64,000 bases of DNA from contig JAKSJB010000003.1 of the NCBI GenBank assembly GCA_024398475.1, forward strand, positions 84,287-148,286. Direction: 5' to 3'. The translations under genes and the position numbers were made by a program. How positions within the stretch are numbered: the first letter of the stretch is position 1; every line of letters starts with the position of its first letter. This DNA is from Bacteroidaceae bacterium. GTDB lineage: Bacteria; Bacteroidota; Bacteroidia; Bacteroidales; Bacteroidaceae. Below the pieces are notes generated by a model. That model saw only the letters and a list, made by a program, of their open reading frames with translations. It was not told where the DNA came from and ran no database searches. This document shows positions 43,072 to 52,428 of the stretch, piece by piece.

Positions 43072-43238
43072 TTGACACACTCCATTTATTTATTGTGCAA
43101 TTATCAGTCGCACACTTCTATATATGAATGTGCATATATTTTTTGAATTTCTGCTCACTTGGTATTTATGGTGTGCGGATTTGAAAAACATTCTGCGCGA
43201 AAGCATATTTTTATATGTGCTCGAATTAAAAAAAAGAC

Positions 43239-43246
43239 TATCTTTG
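43239..43246 (+). promoter_or_regulatory. Probable -7 box for acyl-CoA ligase gene
   Basis: TATCTTTG, 25 bp before the ATG at 43272. The upstream TTG element is only partly matched. Confidence 0.6.
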
Positions 43247-43271
43247 CATCTGAAATTCAGAAATCGGAACA

Positions 43272-44942
43272 ATGAACATCATAAATAATAAAAATGATAA
43301 AGAGAAAACATTAATGAGTTTTCTTCAAGATATCACAAAGCAGGAATGGAACGAACCCGCTTTCAGTGATTATGGTACAGATATCCATTATAATCACAAG
43401 GAAGTTTTTGAGATAATCGCAAAAATACATATTCTTCTTCATGAATATGGAGTAAAGCGCGGTGACAAAATTGCCATCTGCGACAAGAACTCGTCCAATT
43501 GGGTCATTTCATTTCTTGGTGCATTCACATATGGAGCAGTTGTGGTACCGATGCTCGCCGACTTCAGTACTGAACAGATTGATGCAATTGTCGGTCACTC
43601 TGACTCCGTATTGCTCTTTACCAACAGAAACGTATTCAGGAATTCCGCGAAACTCGATAAAGGCATGATGATTGACGTTAAGACATTCAGGCCTTTCCAA
43701 ATGGAATCTTCAACAAAACTCAACGAGATATATTCACGCCTGGATTGTTTGTTTGACGAGAAGTATCCGGAAGGTGTAAAACCTGAGGATGTTGTATTTG
43801 AAGATATCAATCCTGATGATTTGGCATTACTGAGTTATACTTCCGGTTCGACAGGAAATCCAAAAGGGGTAATGATTCCTTACCGCGCCATTTGGTCGAA
43901 CACCGTATATGCACGTGAAATGTTCCCAGTAACGCCCGACAACAAATTCCTGTCAATGCTTCCGTTGGCCCACATGTTTGGTTTTGCATTCGACTTTTTC
44001 TTCCCATATACATTAGGCTGCCATATTACTTTCCTCACTAAGGTACCAAGTCCGGCAATCGTTCTCAAGGCATTCAAGGAAGTAAAGCCATTACTTATCA
44101 TCTCTGTTCCGCTTGTTATTGAAAAAATCATACAAGGAAAGGTGATGCCATCTCTGAGACATCCAAAAGTACGGCTGATGATGAAGATTCCAGGAATGAA
44201 AAAGGTAATATATTCAAAAGTACGCGAACAATTGTTCGATGCCTTTGGAGGCAGTCTGGCTCAAGTTGTACTTGGAGGAGCCGGAGTAAGCAAGGAAGTG
44301 GATCAGTTACTTCATGATATCAAGTTCCCATACACCATCGGATATGGAATGACTGAAACTGCACCTCTCATCTGTTATTCTTTCTGGAAGGATTTCATTC
44401 CTACATCATGTGGAAAACCAGTTCACCGAATGGAAGTCAAGATTTTGAGCGATGACCCTCAAAACACTCCAGGAGAAATAGTATGCCGAGGAATGAATGT
44501 AATGCTTGGATACTATAAGAATGAGACAGCAACCAACGATACCATTGATGAGGAAGGATGGCTCCATACAGGTGACCTCGGTACGATAGACAAGGACGGA
44601 AACGTGTTTATACGTGGACGCAAGAAAAACATGCTTTTAGGTGCAAACGGACAGAATATCTACCCAGAAGAAATAGAGGACAAGATCACTTCAACTACAA
44701 TAATTGATGAGACAGTCGTTGTTCAGCGTGGACAAAAACTGGTAGCATTAGTATATGTAACTGACCAGACACTCGATAACAATGGAATTACACGCGAACA
44801 ATTCTCTGAAAAACTCAGCGACCTGCGCCGTACAATCAACACAGAACTGCCAAAATTCTGCCAACTCTCAGCATTGGAAGCACAAAATGAGGAATTCGTG
44901 AAGACTCCTAAGCGCAACATCAAGCGTTACCTATATAAATAA
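43272..44942 (+). CDS. AMP-dependent acyl-CoA synthetase (long-chain type)
   Basis: 556 residues, ANL adenylating enzyme. The P-loop LLSYTSGSTGNPKGVM is near residues 187-202; GYGMTETAPLICYS, GWLHTGDLGTIDKDGNVFIR and RGRKKNMLLGANGQNIYPEE are the later motifs, and the catalytic Lys is in TPKRNIKRYL. It activates a fatty acid to its CoA thioester through an acyl-AMP. Shorter than many long-chain ligases (about 600). LicD follows by 21 bp, suggesting a joint role in lipid or glycan decoration. Confidence 0.9.
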   Translation: MNIINNKNDKEKTLMSFLQDITKQEWNEPAFSDYGTDIHYNHKEVFEIIAKIHILLHEYGVKRGDKIAICDKNSSNWVISFLGAFTYGAVVVPMLADFSTEQIDAIVGHSDSVLLFTNRNVFRNSAKLDKGMMIDVKTFRPFQMESSTKLNEIYSRLDCLFDEKYPEGVKPEDVVFEDINPDDLALLSYTSGSTGNPKGVMIPYRAIWSNTVYAREMFPVTPDNKFLSMLPLAHMFGFAFDFFFPYTLGCHITFLTKVPSPAIVLKAFKEVKPLLIISVPLVIEKIIQGKVMPSLRHPKVRLMMKIPGMKKVIYSKVREQLFDAFGGSLAQVVLGGAGVSKEVDQLLHDIKFPYTIGYGMTETAPLICYSFWKDFIPTSCGKPVHRMEVKILSDDPQNTPGEIVCRGMNVMLGYYKNETATNDTIDEEGWLHTGDLGTIDKDGNVFIRGRKKNMLLGANGQNIYPEEIEDKITSTTIIDETVVVQRGQKLVALVYVTDQTLDNNGITREQFSEKLSDLRRTINTELPKFCQLSALEAQNEEFVKTPKRNIKRYLYK

Positions 44943-44963
44943 GAGTAATTCTACCACGCATAT

Positions 44964-45851
44964 ATGATTCTGAAGAACTACCCTCCTGCCGAATTCCTGC
45001 ACGCCGAAGAAAGAAACGGATACCCAATATCCGAAGATATGAAACGTGTATGGGCAGTTGAACTCGATATGGTAATGGAATTGCTGCAGATATGCAAGCG
45101 CCACAACTTGCGTATTTATGCAGATGGAGGCACACTTCTCGGGGCAGTCCGCCACAAAGGATTCATTCCATGGGACGACGATATCGACATGATGATGCCG
45201 CGCGAGGATTACGACAGATTGGTAGAGATAGCACCAACAGAATTCAGTTATCCACATTTCTTTCAGACACTTTACACCGACCCACGCTATGGTCGCCGTC
45301 ATGCCCAAGTACGTAATGTAGAAACTGCCGAAGGTACTGATTTCGGTACAGCACGTTACTGCCGTGGAATTTTCATAGACATATTTCCCCTTGATGCTTT
45401 TCCTGACAATCCACGTGCTTTCAGTAAACATTTCAGGAGAATCAAGGCCGCTAAGAACCGTTTGAAACTGACTCAAAGATTTTTCAAGCATTTGCCTGAT
45501 TTCATATATTCATTCTGTCGCAAACACACAAAATGCCTATCTGACGAATTTATATATCGTAATTACGAAGGAATTCTCCGCAGCGTCAGCACAGATGACA
45601 ACAGGCTATGGAGTGAGGTATCACTTGGCTACAACATTAGTTTCCTGGATGGATCAGACTTTGGTGAGGCTGAATATCTTGACTTTGAATATATAAAAAT
45701 ACCTGCCCCACACGAATGGCACAAGGTATTGGTAAGATTCTTCGGTAAGGATTATATGACTCCCCGTCAGGCACCAAGCATACATGGGCCATTAAAATTT
45801 AATACTGAAAAAAGTTATAGAGCAATATATAAGAAGGTACTTAAAGGATAA
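44964..45851 (+). CDS. LicD-family phosphotransferase
   Basis: 295 residues. The family core YADGGTLLGAVRHKGFIPWD and DDIDMMMPREDYDRL includes the catalytic Asp cluster; later come FIDIFPLDAFP and FFGKDYMTPR. LicD proteins move a phosphorylated group such as phosphocholine onto surface glycans or lipids. Located downstream of the acyl-CoA ligase; the next gene, on the other strand, is a glycosyltransferase. Confidence 0.9.
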   Translation: MILKNYPPAEFLHAEERNGYPISEDMKRVWAVELDMVMELLQICKRHNLRIYADGGTLLGAVRHKGFIPWDDDIDMMMPREDYDRLVEIAPTEFSYPHFFQTLYTDPRYGRRHAQVRNVETAEGTDFGTARYCRGIFIDIFPLDAFPDNPRAFSKHFRRIKAAKNRLKLTQRFFKHLPDFIYSFCRKHTKCLSDEFIYRNYEGILRSVSTDDNRLWSEVSLGYNISFLDGSDFGEAEYLDFEYIKIPAPHEWHKVLVRFFGKDYMTPRQAPSIHGPLKFNTEKSYRAIYKKVLKG

Positions 45852-45854
45852 AAT

Positions 45855-45995
45855 TATTCAACTTTCGCTGGTTTTTCAGTAGTCAGTAGTCTTGGAGTTA
45901 AAGGAGATAAGCAGAAGTTAAGCAGGAGATAAGCAGTAGTTTGACTGCAATGACCGTTGGTCTAGGTAATCAGTCATTGGCATTTCTTTTCACTC
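45855..45995. repeat. Intergenic repeat-mosaic stretch
   Basis: Shares TTCAACTTTCGC, TTTTTCAGTAG and TTGGAGTTAA(A/G)GGAG words with 37540-37620 and contains two related GAGATAAGCAG(A/T)AG-type copies. No ORF. Confidence 0.6.
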
Positions 45996-45996
45996 T

Positions 45997-47010
45997 TCAC
46001 TTTTCTGCTATGACTTTCAGTGCTTCATCAAACGATTTGTTGAAGTAATATCCCTTTTGCAACTTATCCTTCATCTGCAATGCATTTGAACGCAGTCTCA
46101 TGTACTCTTCCTTGGATATTCCACTCAACACTTCTGGCAACTGACTCAAAGCGGAAATACAAATACCTATTTCCTGTTCCTTTACAAAAGAAGCCATTGC
46201 CGATTCACTCCACACAATTACAGGAAGACCTGCACGCAGATAGAACGAAGCTTTGTGAGGGTTGTTTATTCTAAGATATTCTCCCCAATTTCCAGAACAT
46301 TCCTCGGTACTGTCGCCGTCCCAAACCAAACCCCAATGGCCCTCAATCTCAGCAATAAACTTATCGCTTTGCTTTGGCCCGTAGAAATTTATATTATGCC
46401 ATTCGGACGAAATTTCCAGTTTACCTTTACCATACAAGTCAACCTTGCAACCGGCAATAAGTGAATCCAAACTATAAATAAACGCATTTTTTCGCTGACC
46501 AAAACCTCCAGCATAGATAATATGATTGTATGGCCATTCAATCTCATAATCATGTGGCTGTGAGTCAGAGAGATAGTCAAATATGTCAAGGCTACCCATA
46601 GGTATTTCACATCCGTTATCCTTGAGCCATTTCATCATACATGGATTATGTACAATAATATAATCAGTATGTGAGAGTTTTGCAATCTCTTGTGATGCAG
46701 TAAGTTTATGCCGGCGGAAAGTACCTAAATCATGAATAAGTGTTACTGTCCGTGCCCCCTTCATATGCGATATTGCACATTGGCAGACATAAAATTTCTT
46801 GAACGGATACTGAATCAACAATACATCGCCCTTTTTCAGTGTGAAAAACAGTTTAGCCATACTGAATAACTTGTGCATGTAACGATTTATCATGCCTTCC
46901 TGACTAAACCTTACAGATGCATCCCTGAACCCCTTACGGAGCATCAATTCGTCAATATCGTTCTTTGCCTTGTTCGAAGACTTTATTCCAATGAAGTAAT
47001 ACATTTTCAA
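45997..47010 (-). CDS. Glycosyltransferase (galactofuranosyltransferase-like)
   Basis: 337 residues, GT-B-like. Features include VLLIQYPFKKFYVCQ, TVTLIHDLGTFRRHKLT, DYIIVHNPCMMKWLKDNG, IIYAGGFGQRKNAFIY and NNPHKASFYLRAGLPVIVW, a set seen in sugar transferases annotated as beta-1,6-galactofuranosyltransferase or relatives. It acts in the cytoplasm at the membrane on a lipid-linked or LPS glycan. 56 bp after the kinase gene on the same strand. The sugar specificity is not certain. Confidence 0.78.
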   Translation of the reverse strand: MKMYYFIGIKSSNKAKNDIDELMLRKGFRDASVRFSQEGMINRYMHKLFSMAKLFFTLKKGDVLLIQYPFKKFYVCQCAISHMKGARTVTLIHDLGTFRRHKLTASQEIAKLSHTDYIIVHNPCMMKWLKDNGCEIPMGSLDIFDYLSDSQPHDYEIEWPYNHIIYAGGFGQRKNAFIYSLDSLIAGCKVDLYGKGKLEISSEWHNINFYGPKQSDKFIAEIEGHWGLVWDGDSTEECSGNWGEYLRINNPHKASFYLRAGLPVIVWSESAMASFVKEQEIGICISALSQLPEVLSGISKEEYMRLRSNALQMKDKLQKGYYFNKSFDEALKVIAEK

Positions 47011-47066
47011 CTGATTGTTACCAATATATTGTCCGATTAATCATATCACCCCTACAAATCAAGATT

Positions 47067-48068
47067 CTAATACTTGAACCCACTGCCACCAAGGAACTCG
47101 CGCAGCAGTGACACAGTAGGAATTACCGAAGGATCAGCAAGAGAGCGGAACTGTCTCAACAGGTTCTTTAGCCTTTGTGCAGTCTCATATTCAGGCATAT
47201 CCTCCTTTATTTTCTTCAGCAACGGAAGAGCACAGTCTTTTAGTAAGGCCAGTTCATACATCTGCACGCTGTTGAATTCTACGTCGGCATATTTCTGAAA
47301 AGGGAAGACCCATTTTTCTTCACCCCGACGTACACTAGGCCATCGTGCAATTGTAGCCTGGGCACTTGCACCACGGTATTTGTTGTCACGGATTATCCGG
47401 CGTATAAGCCTGCTGTCCGTACGTGAAGCCATAGTGTCGGAATCAAGCATGATAGGAGCCAATGAAGAAACGTATATCTTGTATTTATATGAATCATCTA
47501 TCTGCGACGTAAGCAATGGATTTAGAGCATGGATACCTTCAAGCAGAACCACCATACCATCAGTCATACGCAACTTATGTCCACTCTTCTGACTGGTACC
47601 AGTAGGGAAGTCATAACGCGGTAGTTCTATTTCCTCACCCTTTGTCAGCAAATCCAAATGTTCGTTGAAGAGATCTATATCCACTGCATGGACGGATTCA
47701 TAGTCATATTCACCATTCTCATCAATCGGAGTCCTTACCCTATCTACGAAATAATCATCTATAGAAATAGGAAAAGGTTTCATTCCCCTTGCCATCAAAT
47801 GCAGGGACAGACGTTTGCTGAAAGTAGTCTTGCCACTTGAAGAAGGACCGGAAATGAGGATAAATTTCGGAGGACAAAAAGCAGAACTGATGGTCTCTGC
47901 TATTTTTCCGATTCTCAAATCCATAGCCAATTCCGATATATTGACAATATTCTTTGTCCAGCCGTCAGATATTGCTTTATTCAAATCTTTAAGGTCCTTA
48001 AGTTCAATAAAGTTTACTTCATTTGTTATTTTATCACTAATCTGTAAAATTATCCTGTCTTGTTTCAT
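47067..48068 (-). CDS. Uridine kinase-like nucleoside kinase, short form without TGS/ThrRS-like region
   Basis: 333 residues. The kinase domain has P-loop ISGPSSSGKTTFSKRL, FPISIDDYFVDR, DYESVHAVDI, VLLEGIHALNP and RRIIRDNKYRG, ending in LREFLGGSGFKY, all typical of Bacteroidales nucleoside kinases. Those are usually about 550 residues, with an N-terminal TGS and threonyl-tRNA-synthetase-like second domain. Here only about 60 residues precede the kinase. No upstream frame continues, so it is a genuine short version or an old truncation. It phosphorylates a nucleoside, probably uridine. Confidence 0.85.
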   Translation of the reverse strand: MKQDRIILQISDKITNEVNFIELKDLKDLNKAISDGWTKNIVNISELAMDLRIGKIAETISSAFCPPKFILISGPSSSGKTTFSKRLSLHLMARGMKPFPISIDDYFVDRVRTPIDENGEYDYESVHAVDIDLFNEHLDLLTKGEEIELPRYDFPTGTSQKSGHKLRMTDGMVVLLEGIHALNPLLTSQIDDSYKYKIYVSSLAPIMLDSDTMASRTDSRLIRRIIRDNKYRGASAQATIARWPSVRRGEEKWVFPFQKYADVEFNSVQMYELALLKDCALPLLKKIKEDMPEYETAQRLKNLLRQFRSLADPSVIPTVSLLREFLGGSGFKY

Positions 48069-48222
48069 ATCTCTTCCGAATATTTCTTATATTTGCACAC
48101 GATTTGTAATTTTCTTTATGTGCGAATAATTATCTCTGCGTGTAAAGGTACGAATTTTTCCGATTACTAATACATATATGTATAGAAAACATTAAGGATA
48201 TAATCAAAAAACTATTATTAAG

Positions 48223-49929
48223 ATGCAGAATTATCTCCCTTTCCTTGTGCTGATTGGTTCAGTTGCATTGCTCATGTACGGAATGAAAGTGATGAGTGAA
48301 GGACTCCAGAAAATGGCAGGTAGCAAACTTCGCAGTGTCCTTGGCACAATGACTACAAACCGCTTTACCGGAGTACTTACCGGAGCATTCATTACAACAT
48401 CAATCCAGTCATCAACTGCCACAACCGTGATGACTGTCAGTTTCGTAAGTGCAGGTCTTCTTACTTTGGCACAAGCCATAAGCGTAATCATGGGTGCCAA
48501 CATTGGTACAACTGCAACAGCATGGATTATGGTATTGGGAGGCAATTTTGACATAAAATACATAGTATATGCAGCCATTGCACTATCAATGGCTCTCATA
48601 TATTCCAACAAGAACCGCAACGCAGGTGAATTCCTGATAGGTCTGTGCCTCATGCTCCTTGGTCTTACAACCCTGAAAGAAAATGCAGCCAACATGCATC
48701 TTGATCAAAACCAGTCAATCAGCGAGTTCTTTGCTTCCATCAGTGGATGGGGATACGGCTCATACCTACTCTTCCTGCTCATAGGAGGCATACTTACCTG
48801 TTCCGTACAAAGTTCTGCCGCTATCATGGCAATTACAATGACTCTGTGTTCCACAGGAGTTCTCGATATATATATGGGTATTGCACTTGTAATGGGTGAA
48901 AATATCGGAACCACAATAACCTCAAATATAGTGGCATTATCGGCTTCCACTCAAGCACGTCGTGCTGCTATGGCACACCTGATATTCAACGTGTTCGGAG
49001 TTATCTGGGTATTGTGCATGTTCAATACATTTGTTGATTTTGTATGTGGACTGGTAGGTTACGTTCCCGGTACTTCACTGGAGGACCACTCCATTCTCAA
49101 CGCAGTATTGGCAGCATTCCACACATCTTTCAACGTAATAAACACACTCATCCTGATATGGTTCATCAAGCCATTGGAAAAGGTTGTTTGCTGGATTATC
49201 AAGTCCAGGACCGATACCGAAGAAGAAGGTGGCACACGCCTCAAGTATATCGGTGGAGGTCTCTTATCAACAGCAGAACTCTCCGTACTCGAAGCAAAGA
49301 AAGAAATATGTCTATATGCAGAACGTTCACAACGCATGTTCCGCATGGTACAGGATTTGCTCCACACCGTAAAAATGGACGACTTCAACAAACTATATTC
49401 CCGTATCGAAAAATATGAGAATATCAGTGACAACATGGAAATCGAGATAGCAGACTATCTCAACAAGGTAAGCGAAGGACGACTCAGTTTCGAAACCAAG
49501 AGCGAAATACAACGAATGCTGCGTGAAGTTACCGAAATTGAAAGTATCTGTGACAGTTGCTACAATCTTGCACGTACAATCAACCGTAAGTGTACACATT
49601 CACAGATTGACTTCACGGAACGTCAGTACGAACATATCTATTCAATGATGAACCTTGCTGATGACGCATTGAAGCAAATGAATATAGTCATTGCCAAAAA
49701 CGAGTACCAACATGTTGATGTCACCAAGTCGTTCAACATTGAAAACGAGATAAACAACTACCGCAGTCAACTCAAGAACCAAAACATTATCGATGTAAAC
49801 AACCACGAATATGACTACCAGATGGGAGTATATTACATGGATATGATAGGTGAATGCGAAAAACTCGGAGACTACGTTGTCAACGTCGTTGAAGCCATCA
49901 GTGTTGTACGCGAAAAAAAACAGGAGTAA
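48223..49929 (+). CDS. Na/Pi-cotransporter family protein with PhoU-like tail
   Basis: 568 residues. The first 330 have two inverted repeats of the NptA/PF02690 fold, each with a QSS motif: ITTSIQSSTATTVMTVSF and LTCSVQSSAAIMAITMTL, plus IMGANIGTTATAW and MGENIGTTITSN. Residues 350-565 are helical and resemble PhoU (RMVQDLLHTVKMDDFNKLY). It exchanges phosphate with sodium at the inner membrane. polA begins 19 bp downstream, so they are probably co-transcribed. Confidence 0.93.
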   Translation: MQNYLPFLVLIGSVALLMYGMKVMSEGLQKMAGSKLRSVLGTMTTNRFTGVLTGAFITTSIQSSTATTVMTVSFVSAGLLTLAQAISVIMGANIGTTATAWIMVLGGNFDIKYIVYAAIALSMALIYSNKNRNAGEFLIGLCLMLLGLTTLKENAANMHLDQNQSISEFFASISGWGYGSYLLFLLIGGILTCSVQSSAAIMAITMTLCSTGVLDIYMGIALVMGENIGTTITSNIVALSASTQARRAAMAHLIFNVFGVIWVLCMFNTFVDFVCGLVGYVPGTSLEDHSILNAVLAAFHTSFNVINTLILIWFIKPLEKVVCWIIKSRTDTEEEGGTRLKYIGGGLLSTAELSVLEAKKEICLYAERSQRMFRMVQDLLHTVKMDDFNKLYSRIEKYENISDNMEIEIADYLNKVSEGRLSFETKSEIQRMLREVTEIESICDSCYNLARTINRKCTHSQIDFTERQYEHIYSMMNLADDALKQMNIVIAKNEYQHVDVTKSFNIENEINNYRSQLKNQNIIDVNNHEYDYQMGVYYMDMIGECEKLGDYVVNVVEAISVVREKKQE

Positions 49930-49948
49930 GTCCTGACTGCAATACATT

Positions 49949-52420
49949 ATGAAGAAACTTATCCTACTTGATGCCTACGCACTGATTTATCGGGCCTATT
50001 ATGCACTGATACGCACCCCACGCATTAACAGCAAGGGCATGAACACTTCTGCCATCTTCGGTTTTATCAACACCCTGGAGGAAGTATTGAAGAAAGAAGA
50101 ACCCGACTACATAGGAGTTGCGTTCGACCCCAAAGGCGGCACATTCCGACATGAAATATATCCGGAATACAAGGCACAGCGTGAAGCCACTCCGGAAGAC
50201 ATCCGTACAGCAGTTCCCATCATCAAGCAAATACTCGAAGCATACAATATCCCAATACTTGAAATTCCAGGTTACGAAGCCGATGATGTAATCGGCACGC
50301 TCGCCACCCAGGCAGCACAACTTGGTGGTATCATAACCTATATGCTTACTCCGGACAAGGATTATGGGCAACTCGTAACCGACAGTGTAAAGATGCTGCG
50401 TCCGAACCACGGAGGAGGATTCGAAATAATGGGTCCGCAGGAAATCTGTTCAAAATACGGAATAAGTTCACCGCTTCAGGTAATAGACCTACTAGGACTG
50501 ATGGGAGATGCAGCCGACAACGTACCAGGATGTCCAGGGGTTGGAGAAAAGACAGCAGTAAAAATTATCGGTGAATTCGGCAGTATTGACCAACTTCTTG
50601 AGCGCAGCAATGAACTCAAGGGAGCCTTGAAGACAAAGGTAGAAAACAATATAGAAGGCATACGTTTCTCCAAGATGCTTGTCACCATCAAGACCGATGT
50701 ACCGATACAACTCGACTTGGACCGACTCAACATTAAACCGAAAGACAACACACGCTTGGCTGAAATTTTCGATGAATTGGAGTTTCGTGGACTTAAAAGC
50801 AAGTTGAACCAGACATCTGCAGACAGCACAATTAAGTCAGACAGGACAAAGCCACAGTTATCTGCAACCAATGATCTGCAACTTGACCTCTTTGCTCCGT
50901 CTCCAAAACCCGTTGAAACCACAACACCCCATACATCTTCGATTTTCGACGATACAAGTTTCCAGACATCAACAGTTACTGACAGCAAGCCACGCATTGC
51001 ATCAGACGGCACACTAATAGGTTTTGACATAAAGAAACATATTGTAAGCGGAGAAATAAAGGAAGTACCGGAAAAACTCTTCGATATAATGATTGCCTAC
51101 TATGTATTGCGCCCCGACCGACGCATATACGACGACGGCAACTATTCCGATGAAAGAAGGCAGCAACTTGAAGATGAGATGAAGCGCGAAGGTGTTTATC
51201 GAGTATTTCAGGAAATAGAGATGCCTCTGCTCCCCGTCCTTGCACGTATGGAGATGAACGGAGTCAGACTCGACACCGAATCCCTTAAAAGAACATCACA
51301 GGTATTTTCCGATGAAATGGCTAAGATTGAAAATAAGATTTATGATTTAGCCGGTTCACCTTTCAATATCAGTTCACCACGTCAAGTGGGGGAAATTCTG
51401 TTTGACCGCCTAAAGATAGTAGAGAAGGCAAAGCGTACCAAGACCGGTCAGTACGTAACATCAGAAGAAGTACTGCAAAGTCTCAAAGGCAAACACGAAA
51501 TCGTCGAACTCATACTTGACTACCGCGGTTACAAAAAACTTCTTTCTACCTATATCGATGCCCTGCCATCACTTATCAACCCAGTCACCGGTCATATCCA
51601 CACATCCTTCAACCAAGCAGTTACCGCTACAGGCAGACTCTCATCCTCCAATCCAAACCTTCAGAACATTCCTATACGCGATTCCAACGGAAAAGAAGTA
51701 CGCAAGGCATTCATTCCAGACGACGGATGTGAGTTCTTCTCAGCCGACTATTCACAGATAGAACTGCGAATCATGGCACATCTCAGCCAAGACCCCAACA
51801 TGCTTGAAGCATTCCGTTCCGGCTATGACATTCATGCAGCCACAGCAGCCAAGGTATTCAGGAAATCAATAGAAGAAATCACACCTGACGAACGCCGCAA
51901 AGCAAAGACAGCCAACTTTGGAATCATATATGGTATCACAACATTCGGACTTGCAGAACGCATGCAGGTAAGCCGCAGCGAAGCCAAGGAACTGATTGAT
52001 GAATATTTCCTGACATATTCGAAAGTAAAGGAATATATGGATAAATCCATAGAGACAGCACGCACAAAGGGATATACCGAAACACTCTTCGGAAGACGCT
52101 GCTACCTGCCCGATATCAACAGTAACAACTCAGTAGTCAGAGGCTATGCAGAACGTAATGCCATCAACGCCCCCATACAAGGAACAGCAGCCGACATAAT
52201 AAAGATTGCAATGGTACATATTGACCGGCGTATGCAGGACGAGAAGTTACGTTCAAAGATGATACTGCAGGTACACGATGAACTCAACTTCAGCGTTTTT
52301 CCTGACGAAAAGGAACGTCTCAGCAAACTCGTAATAGAAGAAATGCAGAATGCCATTCAGCTCAGCGTACCCCTGATTGCAGATTGTGGATGGGGCACAA
52401 ACTGGCTTGAAGCCCACTGA
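49949..52420 (+). CDS. polA: DNA polymerase I with reduced 3'-5' exonuclease region
   Basis: 823 residues; Bacteroidales enzymes usually have about 920-950. The 5' nuclease is complete (1-290: ADDVIGTLA, GLMGDAADNVPGCPGVGEKT). The polymerase is complete: motif A DYSQIELR (about 600-607), motif B RRKAKTANFGIIYG (about 649-662), motif C LQVHDELNF (about 773-781). Between them only some 130 residues remain, with a low-complexity linker, a fragment LIGFDIKKHIV (about 355-365) and FDIMIAYYVLRPD. The DxE, the later Asp and YxxxD motifs of the proofreading site are not found. It should replicate and repair DNA without proofreading. Confidence 0.93.
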   Translation: MKKLILLDAYALIYRAYYALIRTPRINSKGMNTSAIFGFINTLEEVLKKEEPDYIGVAFDPKGGTFRHEIYPEYKAQREATPEDIRTAVPIIKQILEAYNIPILEIPGYEADDVIGTLATQAAQLGGIITYMLTPDKDYGQLVTDSVKMLRPNHGGGFEIMGPQEICSKYGISSPLQVIDLLGLMGDAADNVPGCPGVGEKTAVKIIGEFGSIDQLLERSNELKGALKTKVENNIEGIRFSKMLVTIKTDVPIQLDLDRLNIKPKDNTRLAEIFDELEFRGLKSKLNQTSADSTIKSDRTKPQLSATNDLQLDLFAPSPKPVETTTPHTSSIFDDTSFQTSTVTDSKPRIASDGTLIGFDIKKHIVSGEIKEVPEKLFDIMIAYYVLRPDRRIYDDGNYSDERRQQLEDEMKREGVYRVFQEIEMPLLPVLARMEMNGVRLDTESLKRTSQVFSDEMAKIENKIYDLAGSPFNISSPRQVGEILFDRLKIVEKAKRTKTGQYVTSEEVLQSLKGKHEIVELILDYRGYKKLLSTYIDALPSLINPVTGHIHTSFNQAVTATGRLSSSNPNLQNIPIRDSNGKEVRKAFIPDDGCEFFSADYSQIELRIMAHLSQDPNMLEAFRSGYDIHAATAAKVFRKSIEEITPDERRKAKTANFGIIYGITTFGLAERMQVSRSEAKELIDEYFLTYSKVKEYMDKSIETARTKGYTETLFGRRCYLPDINSNNSVVRGYAERNAINAPIQGTAADIIKIAMVHIDRRMQDEKLRSKMILQVHDELNFSVFPDEKERLSKLVIEEMQNAIQLSVPLIADCGWGTNWLEAH

Positions 52421-52428
52421 TTTTCTTC

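Noticed and set aside
42953..43078. N-terminal extension of tyrS
   Set aside because: The first codon of the longer frame lies upstream of the TTG-N19-TAACTTTG promoter, and homologues begin at [10 protein letters not shown].
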